From Paraglaciecola sp. 20A4 (GTDB taxonomy: Bacteria > Pseudomonadota > Gammaproteobacteria > Enterobacterales > Alteromonadaceae), in the NCBI RefSeq assembly GCF_011378905.1, contig NZ_WTPY01000004.1:1-64000 (forward strand): DNA of 64,000 bases, given 5' to 3'. Below the pieces are notes generated by a model. That model did not search any database, was not told the DNA's origin, and was given only the letters and a program-made list of their open reading frames with translations. The stretch's first letter is position 1. Each line of letters opens with the position of its first letter. The translations under genes and the position numbers were made by a program. This document shows positions 34,180-43,748 of this stretch, one piece after another.

Positions 34180-35490
34180 TTATTCAGTTTCAACGATCAT
34201 TGCAGCGGCTAATCCGCCTGCGGCACAAGCGGTCAACAGTCCAGTACCTCCACCTCGGCGATTCAACTCATTGAGCATCTGAGTGATCATACGTGTACCC
34301 GTTGCAGCAAACGGGTGCCCATACGCTAATGAGCTTCCCATAACATTGAATTTGTCCATATCAATTTCGCCAGTAGCCTTACTGCGGCCAAGTTTCTGTT
34401 GGGCAAATTTGTCACTGGCAAACATTTTAATATTAGCCAATGTTTGTGCTGAAAAAGCTTCATGCATTTCTATTAACGTTAAATCGTTTAACGTCATACC
34501 AGCTCTATCAAGCGCCATAGGCGTAGCATAAGACGGCCCCATCAGCATATCTTCCTTCACATCAATTGCGGCAAAGGCGTAGCTTTTAATATAACCAAGA
34601 GGTTTATATCCAAGTGCCTTTGCTCGGCTCTCAGTCATCATCAATACAGCTGAAGCACCGTCAGTTAGCGGCGTTGCATTTGCCGCTGTAACTGTGCCGT
34701 GTTTCTTATCAAACACCGGACGTAACTTAGCGTACCCTTCCAGTTTAGAATCAAAACGTACGTTATTGTCTTTTTCAAAAGCGCTTTTATAGGGTGCCGG
34801 ATAAGCCGTCATGACTTCATTAGCTAACTTGCCTTCATTCCAGCTTTGCGCGGCTAACGAATGCGAGCGATGAGCAAGTTTGTCTTGATCTACTCGGCTA
34901 ATATTATGGCTCTTAGCCATTTGCTCGGCAGTTTGTCCCATAGACAATCCCGTTGAATATTCCGCTACGGCAGGAGGCACAGGGAGTAAATCTTTAACCC
35001 CAAGCTTTTTCAGTACAGACCATTTCTGGCCTAAGGTTTTAGTCTTTTGCAAATCAGTTAATGCGCGTGCGAGGTTTTTTGAAACACCTATTGGAGACAC
35101 TGAGGTAGAATCCGCTCCACCAGCAATACCTACAGTGATGTTACCTAACATCATTGACTCAGCAATATTAACTGTTGATTGGAAACTTGTAGCACAGGCT
35201 CTGGATACGCTGTATGCATCTGTATGCACACTCATACCTGTGCCCAAGACTATTTCACGCGCAATATTAGGCGCTTCTGGCATTTGGACGACTTGACCAT
35301 ACACCAATTGTTCAATTAGTAATGGGTCGACGTTGTGCTTCACAAGCATCTCATTGACTACCATTTTACCCAAATCTACCGCGGGTACCCCGTGGAAATT
35401 AGTCGCCATTTTAGCGAATGGTGTTCTCAAACCCGCAACAATTGCGATTCGTTCGCCGTCTCGAGTAGTAACTGTTTGCTTTGCCGTCAT
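34180..35490 (-). CDS. fadI: acetyl-CoA C-acyltransferase FadI (beta-ketothiolase)
   Basis: A 436-residue thiolase, same length as E. coli FadI. It cleaves 3-ketoacyl-CoA with CoA at the last step of beta-oxidation, together with FadJ. The nucleophilic Cys lies in SRACATS, the acid/base His in [12 protein letters not shown], and the second Cys in [13 protein letters not shown] ribosome site (AAAGGG) precedes the ATG. It is the first gene of the fadIJ operon. A FadR-like box 30-46 bp before the start suggests repression in the absence of long-chain acyl-CoA. Confidence 0.97.
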   Translation of the reverse strand: MTAKQTVTTRDGERIAIVAGLRTPFAKMATNFHGVPAVDLGKMVVNEMLVKHNVDPLLIEQLVYGQVVQMPEAPNIAREIVLGTGMSVHTDAYSVSRACATSFQSTVNIAESMMLGNITVGIAGGADSTSVSPIGVSKNLARALTDLQKTKTLGQKWSVLKKLGVKDLLPVPPAVAEYSTGLSMGQTAEQMAKSHNISRVDQDKLAHRSHSLAAQSWNEGKLANEVMTAYPAPYKSAFEKDNNVRFDSKLEGYAKLRPVFDKKHGTVTAANATPLTDGASAVLMMTESRAKALGYKPLGYIKSYAFAAIDVKEDMLMGPSYATPMALDRAGMTLNDLTLIEMHEAFSAQTLANIKMFASDKFAQQKLGRSKATGEIDMDKFNVMGSSLAYGHPFAATGTRMITQMLNELNRRGGGTGLLTACAAGGLAAAMIVETE

Positions 35491-35893
35491 GATTTACCCT
35501 TTATGTTAAGTCAGAAATAAAGTGGTCTGACCTGTAATTTGTGTGAATTGTACAGGGAGAATAATAATTTTGAAAGTGTAGTTAACATTGCGCCATTTGA
35601 ACGTCTTTACAATAGCGGCGGAGCTAAAGGATAAGACCACAGAGTTATTGCACGTTAATAAAGAATTCCTGTTAGCATACTGATGATATCTGCGTAATCG
35701 TCTTAAAAATTGCTATTTAATTTAAGATACAATCAGTTAGGCTCACAAAAATTTATTATAAATAGAAAAAGTGCTGTTATTTGTAACATTGTTTTTCATC
35801 GACTGAACCCTATATCACTAGCATTGTCTGTTTACACAGTTTATTTCACTGTACACATTAGTACGCAATTCAACGTAGGAATAATAAAACCAT
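35491..35893. other. divergent intergenic region, fadI to the MoxR operon
   Basis: A 403-bp region between fadI and the MoxR/Bat operon, holding the promoters of both. Near fadI lies the FadR-like site. Toward MoxR the sequence is AT-rich with no clear operator; the MoxR ribosome site (AGGA) is unusually far from its ATG (about 14 bp). A 100-codon open frame at 35710 overlaps the MoxR gene and has no support. Confidence 0.5.
35520..35536. promoter_or_regulatory. FadR-like operator before fadI
   Basis: TGGTCTGACCT at 35523-35533 sits inside a 17-bp site matching about 13 of 16 positions of AACTGGTCNGACCAGTT. It is 30-46 bp upstream of the fadI start, where a repressor would overlap the promoter or leader. 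One of three such sites in this window. Confidence 0.7.
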
Positions 35894-36850
35894 ATGCCTT
35901 CAGCTCAATTCTCCCAGTTACAAGCGTATTTGGATTCACAAGTTATTGGTCAAACGACTTTAACCCAAAATCTTTTAGTGGCTTTGCTCGCAGACGGACA
36001 CTTATTAGTTGAGGGGCCACCAGGCCTTGCCAAAACTAGGGCGGTTAATTCTTTGGCCAAAGGTGTTGAAGGAGATTTTCATCGCGTACAGTTTACCCCT
36101 GATCTCCTACCCGCAGATTTAACAGGGACAGATATCTATCGACCCGAAACAGGTCAGTTTGATTTTCAAAAAGGCCCTCTTTTTCACAACTTAGTGCTTG
36201 CTGACGAAATAAATCGTGCCCCTGCAAAAGTACAGTCAGCTTTGCTAGAAGCAATGGCAGAGCGGCAAATCACTGTTGGCAATAAAACCTATCCGTTACC
36301 TGAGCTATTTTTGGTTATGGCGACACAAAATCCGATTGAACAAGAAGGGACTTATCCCTTGCCCGAAGCGCAACTTGATCGATTTTTGATGCATATTGAG
36401 ATCGATTATCCCGGCGCGGAAACTGAACTCGAAGTACTAAAATTAACCAGAAAAGAAGCGTTAAACAGCACGCCTGTTGCTCCGCCAAACTTGTCACAAC
36501 GAGATATTTTCAGCGCTCGTAAAGCGGTGCTAGAAATACATTTAGACGAAGCTCTAGAGCGTTACTTGGTTGAATTAATCATCGCGACACGTCAGCCGCA
36601 GAAATACAGTGACCAATTAACTAGTTGGATTGAGTTTGGCGCGAGCCCACGAGCTACCATTGCCCTGGATAAATGTGCTCGAGCACATGCTTGGTTAATG
36701 GGCAGAGATTTCGTGGGGCCCGACAATATTCAAGCGGTGTTCCATAATGTTTTACGTCATCGTTTACTCTTAAGTTATGAAGCGGAAGCCGAGGGTGTCA
36801 CAAGCAATCAAGTGCTAGACAGCATATTGCAACTTGTTCCAGTTCCTTAG
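35894..36850 (+). CDS. MoxR-type AAA+ ATPase
   Basis: A 318-residue MoxR AAA+ protein. The Walker A motif is GPPGLAKTR, and Walker B is VLADEINRAP. The lid domain lies in the last 100 residues. MoxR proteins act as chaperones that help assemble or activate partner complexes, often with DUF58 and VWA proteins encoded downstream, as here. First of a tightly spaced six-gene operon running to 43021. Confidence 0.93.
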   Translation: MPSAQFSQLQAYLDSQVIGQTTLTQNLLVALLADGHLLVEGPPGLAKTRAVNSLAKGVEGDFHRVQFTPDLLPADLTGTDIYRPETGQFDFQKGPLFHNLVLADEINRAPAKVQSALLEAMAERQITVGNKTYPLPELFLVMATQNPIEQEGTYPLPEAQLDRFLMHIEIDYPGAETELEVLKLTRKEALNSTPVAPPNLSQRDIFSARKAVLEIHLDEALERYLVELIIATRQPQKYSDQLTSWIEFGASPRATIALDKCARAHAWLMGRDFVGPDNIQAVFHNVLRHRLLLSYEAEAEGVTSNQVLDSILQLVPVP

Positions 36851-36861
36851 GGCGATAGTTT

Positions 36862-37821
36862 ATGTACGGTACTCAGGATGTAACTCAATGGTTAGTAAAT
36901 CATCATAGCGATGGGGTAAATTTGCAGATAAAAGAGCTGCTCTATTACCGCACGAAGGCTAGCTTGCTTAATTTAAGTTTACGTCGCCCCGCTCAAGCTA
37001 AGCTCGCTGGGGGATATTTGGCCAAAACTAAAGGCCGCGGAATGGAGTTTGATGAAGCTAGGCATTATCAAGCGGGTGACGACATACGTGCCATCGATTG
37101 GCGAGTCACAGCACGAACTGGGAAAACCCATACCAAAATATATCGCGAAGAAAAAGAACGCCCGGTGTTTGTATTAGCAGACCTCTCAAGCTCGATGCAT
37201 TTTGGTACGCAACTTCTTTTTAAGTCTGCTCAGGTAGCACACTTAACCGCACTCATCGCATGGGCAGCCCATAAACGCGGGGACCGCATTGGTGGCCTTG
37301 TATTTAACCAAACCGAACACAAAGAGTTTAAGCCTTTCTCTCGACAAAAGGCCGTATTGTCATTGTTAAATGGTTTGGTGAAACTGCATAACCCCCATGA
37401 TTTGCAGGCTAATCAAGTCCCTTTTTCTGACGCATGTGCTCGCCTAAGACGACTAGCCCATCCTGGGAGTCTCGTCTATGTGTTGAGTGATTTTGCCCAT
37501 TTTGACGATGCAGCACAACAGCATCTGGCGCACTTGAGCCGTCATTGTGAAGTCGTTGCCTATCCTATTAGCGACCCTTTTGAACATGCTCTTCCAAAAA
37601 GTAAATATCAACAAATGTTGAATTTAACAGATGGTCAAAATGAACAACAAATATTGATTGGTGAAGAACGCATCGCCACTCAATACCAAACTGAACACGA
37701 GCAACACTTTAACGACATTTTAAATAAGTTAAAGCAATGTCGTGCCAACGTTGTCCCCATAAGTTGTGCGATTTCCTTGGAACAACAATTAGCTAAACGC
37801 AGTAGCGAAAAAAACGTATGA
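36862..37821 (+). CDS. DUF58 domain protein
   Basis: A 319-residue protein of the DUF58 family. The characteristic motif GRGMEFDEARHYQAGDDIR followed by IDWRVTAR lies in the first 100 residues. The following stretch RPVFVLADLSSSM resembles a VWA-type metal site. No membrane segment is evident, so it is probably cytoplasmic. It lies 11 bp after the MoxR gene and overlaps the next gene by 4 bp. Such proteins are partners of MoxR in envelope-stress or assembly systems; the exact role is unknown. Confidence 0.92.
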   Translation: MYGTQDVTQWLVNHHSDGVNLQIKELLYYRTKASLLNLSLRRPAQAKLAGGYLAKTKGRGMEFDEARHYQAGDDIRAIDWRVTARTGKTHTKIYREEKERPVFVLADLSSSMHFGTQLLFKSAQVAHLTALIAWAAHKRGDRIGGLVFNQTEHKEFKPFSRQKAVLSLLNGLVKLHNPHDLQANQVPFSDACARLRRLAHPGSLVYVLSDFAHFDDAAQQHLAHLSRHCEVVAYPISDPFEHALPKSKYQQMLNLTDGQNEQQILIGEERIATQYQTEHEQHFNDILNKLKQCRANVVPISCAISLEQQLAKRSSEKNV

Positions 37822-38321
37822 ACCCGTTAGACGAATTAAAAGACATTCACATTCCCCCTGAAATTAGCACTTGGCCACCCGCCTATGGCTGGTGGTTAGT
37901 GGCAGTATTTATTTTACTGGCACTTAGCGCTATCGCATTGACTGTATACAAACGCTATCGCTATAACGCCGCTCGGCGAAATGCTTTGCAAGAACTCGCA
38001 CTCATAAGTAACCAACAGCCCGACTGGCCAAGCAAAACTAATGCGCTACTAAAACGAGTGTGTTTGAATTATATGCCAGCGTACAAGACTGCTAACTTGT
38101 ATGGCCAGTCTTGGTCTGAATTGTTAATCAGTCAGTTAGCTAAATCCCAACGTAACGACTTTGCAAAAGCCATAACTGAACTTCAAAGCTTACTGTATAA
38201 GGCTAGTAATCCAAACAATGAAAATTTTGAGCTGATACACAAGCAGGTTGGGTTGTGGATAAAGCGCGCAAAATTCTCAGCGACTGATTCCCCCTCGGTA
38301 ATAGGAGCTGAACATGTTTGA
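37818..38321 (+). CDS. DUF4381 domain membrane protein
   Basis: A 167-residue protein with one N-terminal transmembrane segment (about 25-45, WWLVAVFILLALSAIALTVY) after a short start reading LDELKDIHIPPEISTWPPA. DUF4381 proteins are small single-span partners encoded in MoxR/Bat operons. The ATG overlaps the previous stop by 4 bp and the stop overlaps the next gene by 8 bp, indicating translational coupling. Confidence 0.88.
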   Translation: MNPLDELKDIHIPPEISTWPPAYGWWLVAVFILLALSAIALTVYKRYRYNAARRNALQELALISNQQPDWPSKTNALLKRVCLNYMPAYKTANLYGQSWSELLISQLAKSQRNDFAKAITELQSLLYKASNPNNENFELIHKQVGLWIKRAKFSATDSPSVIGAEHV

Positions 38322-39330
38322 GTTTGCTTGGTGGTGGATGTGGTTTGCTCTGCCCTTACCTTTATTAGTGTATTTCCTGCCAGCTAAGGCCCCAATTCAA
38401 TCAGCAGCGCTTAGGATCCCCTATTTACCCACCGGTTTACAAAGTGTGTCTCAGCCACCAACAAGTAAGCGCATATTCCTTACGATCGCAACCATCGCTT
38501 GGATTGCACTCATTTCAGCAGCCGCGCGTCCTCAGTGGTTAGGTGAGCCGGTTAGCATCCCAGCGCAAGGGCGAGATCTTATGATTGCAGTAGACTTATC
38601 AGGCAGCATGAAAATAGATGACATGCAAGTAAACGGTCGGCAGGTCGACCGTTTACAAATGATAAAATCAGTATTGAGTGACTTTATACAGCGTCGGGTG
38701 GGCGATCGTTTGGGTCTAATATTCTTTGCCGACACCGCATATTTGCAAGCGCCTTTAACGTACGATAGGGAAACGGTAGCACAATTACTTGACGAGTCAT
38801 TGATCGGGCTTGTGGGTGAACAAACGGCGATAGGAGATGCTATAGGCTTGGCAATAAAGCGCTTTCAAAGCAAAAAAGAATCAAACAAAGTATTAGTGTT
38901 ACTGACTGATGGACAAAATACAGCAGGTAATATAACACCAGAACAGGCCAACGAATTAGCCGTCGCAAATGGTGTAACGTTATACACTATTGGTGTGGGT
39001 GCCGACCAAATGATTGTCCAAAGTGTATTTGGAAATCGTCGAGTCAACCCCTCACAAGAACTCGATGAAGATATGTTAACGAAGCTGGCCGAGTCTACCG
39101 GTGGGCGTTATTTTCGCGCCAGGGATGCGCAAAGTCTGCAGGAAATATACGGAAAACTAGATGAATTAGAGCCTATCGCCCGTGAGAGTAGACAAATGCG
39201 GCCCTTACAAGCTCTTTATTTTTATCCTTTAGGGGTAGCGTTACTGCTCACCTTCCTGCTGAGTCTTAAACCGCTGGTTTCAAGTTGGATATCCAGTACC
39301 AAGCTTAAACATAATCCAGGAGCGAATTGA
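38314..39330 (+). CDS. VWA domain membrane protein (BatA-like)
   Basis: A 338-residue inner-membrane protein: two N-terminal hydrophobic segments (about 4-20 and 52-70), a VWA domain (about 90-285) with an intact MIDAS motif (VDLSGSM) and LLTDGQNTAG, and a C-terminal hydrophobic segment (about 305-325). This matches BatA of the Bacteroides aerotolerance-type operons. The MIDAS suggests metal-dependent protein binding in the periplasm or cytoplasm. A ribosome site AGGAGCTGAAC precedes the ATG. Confidence 0.9.
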   Translation: MFEFAWWWMWFALPLPLLVYFLPAKAPIQSAALRIPYLPTGLQSVSQPPTSKRIFLTIATIAWIALISAAARPQWLGEPVSIPAQGRDLMIAVDLSGSMKIDDMQVNGRQVDRLQMIKSVLSDFIQRRVGDRLGLIFFADTAYLQAPLTYDRETVAQLLDESLIGLVGEQTAIGDAIGLAIKRFQSKKESNKVLVLLTDGQNTAGNITPEQANELAVANGVTLYTIGVGADQMIVQSVFGNRRVNPSQELDEDMLTKLAESTGGRYFRARDAQSLQEIYGKLDELEPIARESRQMRPLQALYFYPLGVALLLTFLLSLKPLVSSWISSTKLKHNPGAN

Positions 39331-41300
39331 TGATCGACTTTAATATTTCCGATTTTCATTTTATACGCCCTCTTTGGCTTTTGGTACTGATACCACTACT
39401 ACTTTTAATTGTATTTTTGCGCCGAATTCATCACCAGCGTTCTGGTTGGCAATCTGTTTTACCTAATCATCTCTATCAACATTTGGTTACCCAAAACGGT
39501 GTTAAATCGTCAAAGCCGCCTTTATATCTGTTAACCATTGCTTGGATTTTAACCTCACTAGCATTGGCAGGACCTACATGGCAACGCCTGCCCCAGCCGG
39601 TCTATCAGCTCAACAGCGGTAAAGTAGTGGTATTGGATATGTCGCTCTCCATGCGTGCCACAGATATAAAACCTAACCGTTTAACCAGAGCAAAATACAA
39701 AGCCATTGATTTAGTTAAAGCTATTGCTGAAGGAGAAACAGGACTAGTCGCATATGCAGGTGACGCTTTTACGATTAGTCCATTAAGTTCCGATGGACAA
39801 AATCTAACGACCTTGATCCCCAGTCTAACGCCAGAAATTATGCCTGTAGCAGGCAGTGAGCCTTTCCTTGGTCTGCAATCTGCGATTGAATTACTGCACA
39901 ACGCTGGTTACCAACAAGGAGAGATTTTTTGGATCACAGATGGCATTGAAAATAATCAAGTTGCTGAGGTCAGTAAGTTGTTTGCTAGCTCACCATATCG
40001 TTTATCCGTTTTATCCGTCGGCACACCCGACGGTGCACCAATACAGCTATTAAACGGTGATTTTCTTAAGGACGGTACTGGTGCAGTAGTGGTACCGAGA
40101 CTGCGCGCTAGCAATTTACAAACCCTTGCCAGAAAAGGAGGCGGAAGGTATGTCTCCATGCGTGCCGACGACAGCGATATTGAATACTTAAAAAACCAAA
40201 CTCTGTTATCTACAGAGCAAGAAAAGGATGATGAAGCTGATGAAAAATTTGGTGATAAATGGCAGGAAATGGGCCCTTATCTCTTACTTTTATTAGTCCC
40301 TCTTGCCGCCTACGGTTTCCGCCGGGGACTATTAGGTGTGTTTACGTTATTTTTGTTATTTCCTGGCTATACACCAACCGCAAGCGCCAACTGGTGGGAC
40401 GATATGTGGCAAACCAAGGATCAGCAAGGTCAACATGCGTTTAAGCAAGGCGATTTTGATACAGCAGTAGCGCAATTTGGCGATCCCATGTGGCGCGGCG
40501 CGGCAGCGTACAAAGCCCAAGACTACGAAACAGCGCTAGACGCGTTCAAACAGGCTGACGGCGCACAAGCTAGGTACAACGAAGGCAACGCGCTTGCTCA
40601 GCTAGGTAAAATTGATGATGCGATTAAAGCCTATAAAGAGGCATTAACGATTGATCCTCATCACCAAGATGCCCTTGCCAACAAAGCCATTCTGGAAAAA
40701 CAGAAGCAGCAACAAGAGCAGCAAAAAGACGATCAAAAAGAAGGATCTGAACAATCAAAAGATCAAGATAAGTCAGAGCAAGATGACGAACCAAACGGTG
40801 AGCAAAATTCGTCGCAAGATCAACAAGGCAATCCTCAGCAGCAAGACAATCAGGATTCTGAGCAAGATCAATCGCAAAACAACGAAAACCAAGAGGATCA
40901 ATCACAATCTGAAAGCTCATCAGCACAAGACCAGCCGCCCCCCAACAAAGACGAAGACAAAGACGAAGCCTCTGATACTGATGAAGAACAAGAAGCTTCG
41001 CCCGAGCAACAAGATGCCAACCAAGATGAAACCGAGCAAAATCAAGCGGCACAAACCTCAGGCGCTGACTCAATGGAGAATGAAACTGAAGCACAACAAG
41101 AGCAACAGCAAGCAACGCCAATCGGTGAAAAAGCACCTGAAGAGCTAACCGACGAGCAAAAGGAACAAATGCAACGTATGCAGACACTATTAAATCGCGT
41201 TCCAGACGATCCCGCTTTTTTGCTTAAGCGCAAAATGCAGATAGAAAATCAACAACGCAGACAACAACGCACACCGACTCAACGACAAAGGAACTGGTAA
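39330..41300 (+). CDS. VWA-TPR membrane protein (BatB/BatC fusion-like)
   Basis: A 656-residue protein: hydrophobic N-terminus, VWA domain (about 85-290) with MIDAS-type LDMSLSM and WITDGIENN, a membrane pair around 310-350, then TPR repeats (about 370-455; NEGNALAQLGKIDDAI). The last 185 residues are extremely rich in Gln, Asp, Glu, Asn and Ser and are probably disordered. Start set at the ATG at 39330, 8 bp after AGGAG, overlapping the BatA stop by one base; a TTG one codon earlier is possible. In Bacteroides the VWA and TPR parts are separate BatB and BatC, so this is a fused version, usual in gammaproteobacteria. Confidence 0.9.
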   Translation: MIDFNISDFHFIRPLWLLVLIPLLLLIVFLRRIHHQRSGWQSVLPNHLYQHLVTQNGVKSSKPPLYLLTIAWILTSLALAGPTWQRLPQPVYQLNSGKVVVLDMSLSMRATDIKPNRLTRAKYKAIDLVKAIAEGETGLVAYAGDAFTISPLSSDGQNLTTLIPSLTPEIMPVAGSEPFLGLQSAIELLHNAGYQQGEIFWITDGIENNQVAEVSKLFASSPYRLSVLSVGTPDGAPIQLLNGDFLKDGTGAVVVPRLRASNLQTLARKGGGRYVSMRADDSDIEYLKNQTLLSTEQEKDDEADEKFGDKWQEMGPYLLLLLVPLAAYGFRRGLLGVFTLFLLFPGYTPTASANWWDDMWQTKDQQGQHAFKQGDFDTAVAQFGDPMWRGAAAYKAQDYETALDAFKQADGAQARYNEGNALAQLGKIDDAIKAYKEALTIDPHHQDALANKAILEKQKQQQEQQKDDQKEGSEQSKDQDKSEQDDEPNGEQNSSQDQQGNPQQQDNQDSEQDQSQNNENQEDQSQSESSSAQDQPPPNKDEDKDEASDTDEEQEASPEQQDANQDETEQNQAAQTSGADSMENETEAQQEQQQATPIGEKAPEELTDEQKEQMQRMQTLLNRVPDDPAFLLKRKMQIENQQRRQQRTPTQRQRNW

Positions 41301-41305
41301 CAAAA

Positions 41306-43021
41306 ATGAAGTTTTACACCTATTTATTTCGTTCACTTTTACTTTTTGTGGCGCTCACTAGCCTAGTCTTTGCTCAGGTGGACGAGTTATCTGCCACGGT
41401 TGATAAAAATCCCGTTTTAGCTGATGAGTCCATTACCTTGAGTGTAGTAGCGGTCGGAGACACATCCAGAGATGCATTCGATCCTACAGCGTTAAATGAA
41501 GATTTTATCGTAGGTAGAACCTCCGTTAGTTCACAAACGAAGATGATAAATTTTGATACCACTCATACCACTGTTTGGACAACGACCTTAATCCCACGTA
41601 AACCTGGGCGTTTTATTATTCCAGCTTTCACGGTAGAGGGTAAAAGTTCAGCGCCTATCAATATGATGGTTCTGCCAGTTACCGCTCGCCAAGGTACGCA
41701 GGGACGAGACGTATATGTGACGACGTCTATTGATACTAAAGAAACGTTCTTACAGCAACAGATACGTTACACGGTCAAACTTTTACTCGCCCGGGATTTA
41801 CAACGCGGTAGTTTATCTGCACCTACCCTTGAAAGCGGTGAAATTAAACAAATTGGCAAAGACGCTGAATACAATGATATTGTTGACGGAAAACGCTACC
41901 GAGTTATCGAGCGTACCTTTGCAGTCATTCCACAAAAAAGTGGTACTTTCACTATCCAAGGTCCCGTATTTGAAGGAGAAGTTGTACAAGACAAACAACA
42001 AAGCTTTGGTTTTTTTAGCCGCAGCAAAACCATCAGTCGAGTTGGTCCACCGCAAGAGATAACCGTTAAACCCATTCCGCAGAATTATTCAGGTACGTGG
42101 TTGCCCAGCGACTACGTTGAATTACATGAAGAATGGCAACCTGGTGACGATCAGTTTACCGTGGGTGAACCCATCACACGCACTCTTACCCTAACCGCGG
42201 TAGGTGTTGACGAGGCTCAACTTCCTGAAATCAATAGTCAGTATCCACAAAGCGTTAAGGTCTACCCAAACCAAGCAAATACTACGACCATAGAAAAGGA
42301 CAACACTTTAATTGCCCAACGTACAGAAACCATTGCTATTATCCCCAGTCAAGCAGGTAAATTGACGTTTGATGAAGTTAAGGTTCCTTGGTTCAACATC
42401 GTTAGTGGGCAAATTGAATATGCAACCTTGCCTGAACACTCGGTCACTGTGTTACCCAGTAAAGTGGATACGTCCTCGTCCAATATGACAATACCTCAAA
42501 TACCTACTCAGACAGATAATATGTCTGTGCCGACTTCTAAGGTTGAATTGAATGCAGGGACTTCTCAAGGTGAAGCAAATACACAATGGTGGTCTTGGAG
42601 CAGTTGGGTGTTACTTTTTCTCTGGCTAATCACACTCGCGGGATGGTCAATTCATGTCAATCGAGGCTCGCGTCCTATTAGTAAAAAATCACCGACTTTG
42701 TCCGCTAATTTGTCTGAAAAAAAAGCGTGGAAAATATTGTTAAGCGCCTCAACAAAGCGAGATAGCGATATTATCATGCCAGCATTAACCAATTGGTTGA
42801 ACGCACTGTGTAATCAGACGAACCATTCACTATCTCAGCTACAGAGCGATTTACACCATGAACCATTGGACAATGAAATTAGTAAGCTCTACGCCAGTAA
42901 ATTCAGCCAAAACGCCCACCAATGGCAATGTGATCCGTTTATAGCCGCCGTAACAGCATTACGTCAACAAATACTCGTTAAACAAAAAAGTGCCAACACA
43001 TTAGCCCCCTTGTATCGGTAA
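41306..43021 (+). CDS. BatD family protein
   Basis: A 571-residue exported protein: signal peptide (about 1-22, ending SLVFA), a long beta-rich region typical of BatD (DELSATVDKNPVLADESITL near the mature start), a late transmembrane segment (about 430-447, WSSWVLLFLWLITLAGW) and a C-terminal cytoplasmic part of about 120 residues. It is the last gene of the MoxR/Bat operon, 5 bp after the previous gene. BatD is thought to present periplasmic domains for interaction with the VWA proteins. No terminator is obvious. Confidence 0.9.
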   Translation: MKFYTYLFRSLLLFVALTSLVFAQVDELSATVDKNPVLADESITLSVVAVGDTSRDAFDPTALNEDFIVGRTSVSSQTKMINFDTTHTTVWTTTLIPRKPGRFIIPAFTVEGKSSAPINMMVLPVTARQGTQGRDVYVTTSIDTKETFLQQQIRYTVKLLLARDLQRGSLSAPTLESGEIKQIGKDAEYNDIVDGKRYRVIERTFAVIPQKSGTFTIQGPVFEGEVVQDKQQSFGFFSRSKTISRVGPPQEITVKPIPQNYSGTWLPSDYVELHEEWQPGDDQFTVGEPITRTLTLTAVGVDEAQLPEINSQYPQSVKVYPNQANTTTIEKDNTLIAQRTETIAIIPSQAGKLTFDEVKVPWFNIVSGQIEYATLPEHSVTVLPSKVDTSSSNMTIPQIPTQTDNMSVPTSKVELNAGTSQGEANTQWWSWSSWVLLFLWLITLAGWSIHVNRGSRPISKKSPTLSANLSEKKAWKILLSASTKRDSDIIMPALTNWLNALCNQTNHSLSQLQSDLHHEPLDNEISKLYASKFSQNAHQWQCDPFIAAVTALRQQILVKQKSANTLAPLYR

Positions 43022-43190
43022 AAGTAACGACTACAAAGTTGCCCAGCATAGCGTATTCCCCTATTTTTCATAGGCTTACGCTATAAATCGATATTACTTA
43101 TACTTGTGTTTAATCGAGTCCCTGCCTCATTTGCACTATACTGAGCATTAACGAATAATAAGAAGCAATAATACAGGCGGAAATTAAATA

Positions 43191-43748
43191 ATGAATTTGC
43201 GAAAGCATTTTAAAAAAGCCTCGGTCTCTAGTGACATGCTAGATAAACAAAAACGATATGAAACCCTAGTCTATGCCCTACATGGCGATATATTCCGCTA
43301 TGCATATTGGCTGGTTAGAGATAAAGCAGTTGCTGAAGACATTGTGCAAGAGACATTCCTGCGCGCTTGGAAGTCGCTAGATTCACTTAAGGACGAAAAG
43401 GCTGCTAAGTCTTGGTTGATTACGATCCTGCGGCGCGAGAACGCTAGGCGGTTTGAACGTAAGCAATTTGATTTGGTTGATATCGATGATGTATCTATCT
43501 CTGACGACCAGTTGACTCACGAGGTCGAAATTGAGCATCGAGAGTTACGTGCAATAATGGCTTCCTTAAGTGAAGAATATCGAGAGCCGTTAATGTTACA
43601 GATTATGTTTGGATTCAGCGGCGAAGAAATTGCTGCACAATTGGATTTGAACAAAAATACCGTGATGACCCGTCTATTTCGGGCACGAAGCCAAATTAAA
43701 GAGGCACTAGAGAAATCAAATGACAATCGAGAACGGAAAAATGGATGA
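43191..43748 (+). CDS. ECF-type RNA polymerase sigma factor
   Basis: A 185-residue sigma-70 family protein with only regions 2 and 4, the ECF layout. Region 2 shows RYAYWLVRDKAVAEDIVQETFLRAWKSL (named by its ends), with the DNA-melting segment following. Region 4 contains LSEEYREPLMLQ and the helix-turn-helix FSGEEIAAQLDLNKNTVMTRLFRAR. It overlaps the next gene by 8 bp, so the two are translationally coupled; the next gene encodes a membrane protein that is the natural anti-sigma candidate. Resembles the sigma factors paired with DUF3379 proteins in Alteromonadales and Shewanella. Confidence 0.93.
   Translation: MNLRKHFKKASVSSDMLDKQKRYETLVYALHGDIFRYAYWLVRDKAVAEDIVQETFLRAWKSLDSLKDEKAAKSWLITILRRENARRFERKQFDLVDIDDVSISDDQLTHEVEIEHRELRAIMASLSEEYREPLMLQIMFGFSGEEIAAQLDLNKNTVMTRLFRARSQIKEALEKSNDNRERKNG

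Noticed and set aside
35710-36012. 100-codon frame before and over the MoxR start
   Set aside because: It overlaps 119 bp of the MoxR gene in another frame and no ribosome site supports it.
40624-41187. 187-codon open frame on the minus strand and a 165-codon Lys-rich frame (40651-41148) on the plus strand
   Set aside because: Both lie over the Gln/Asp-rich tail of the BatB-TPR gene. The CAA/GAT/GAA codon bias there removes stop codons in other frames; the products are low-complexity and have no ribosome sites.
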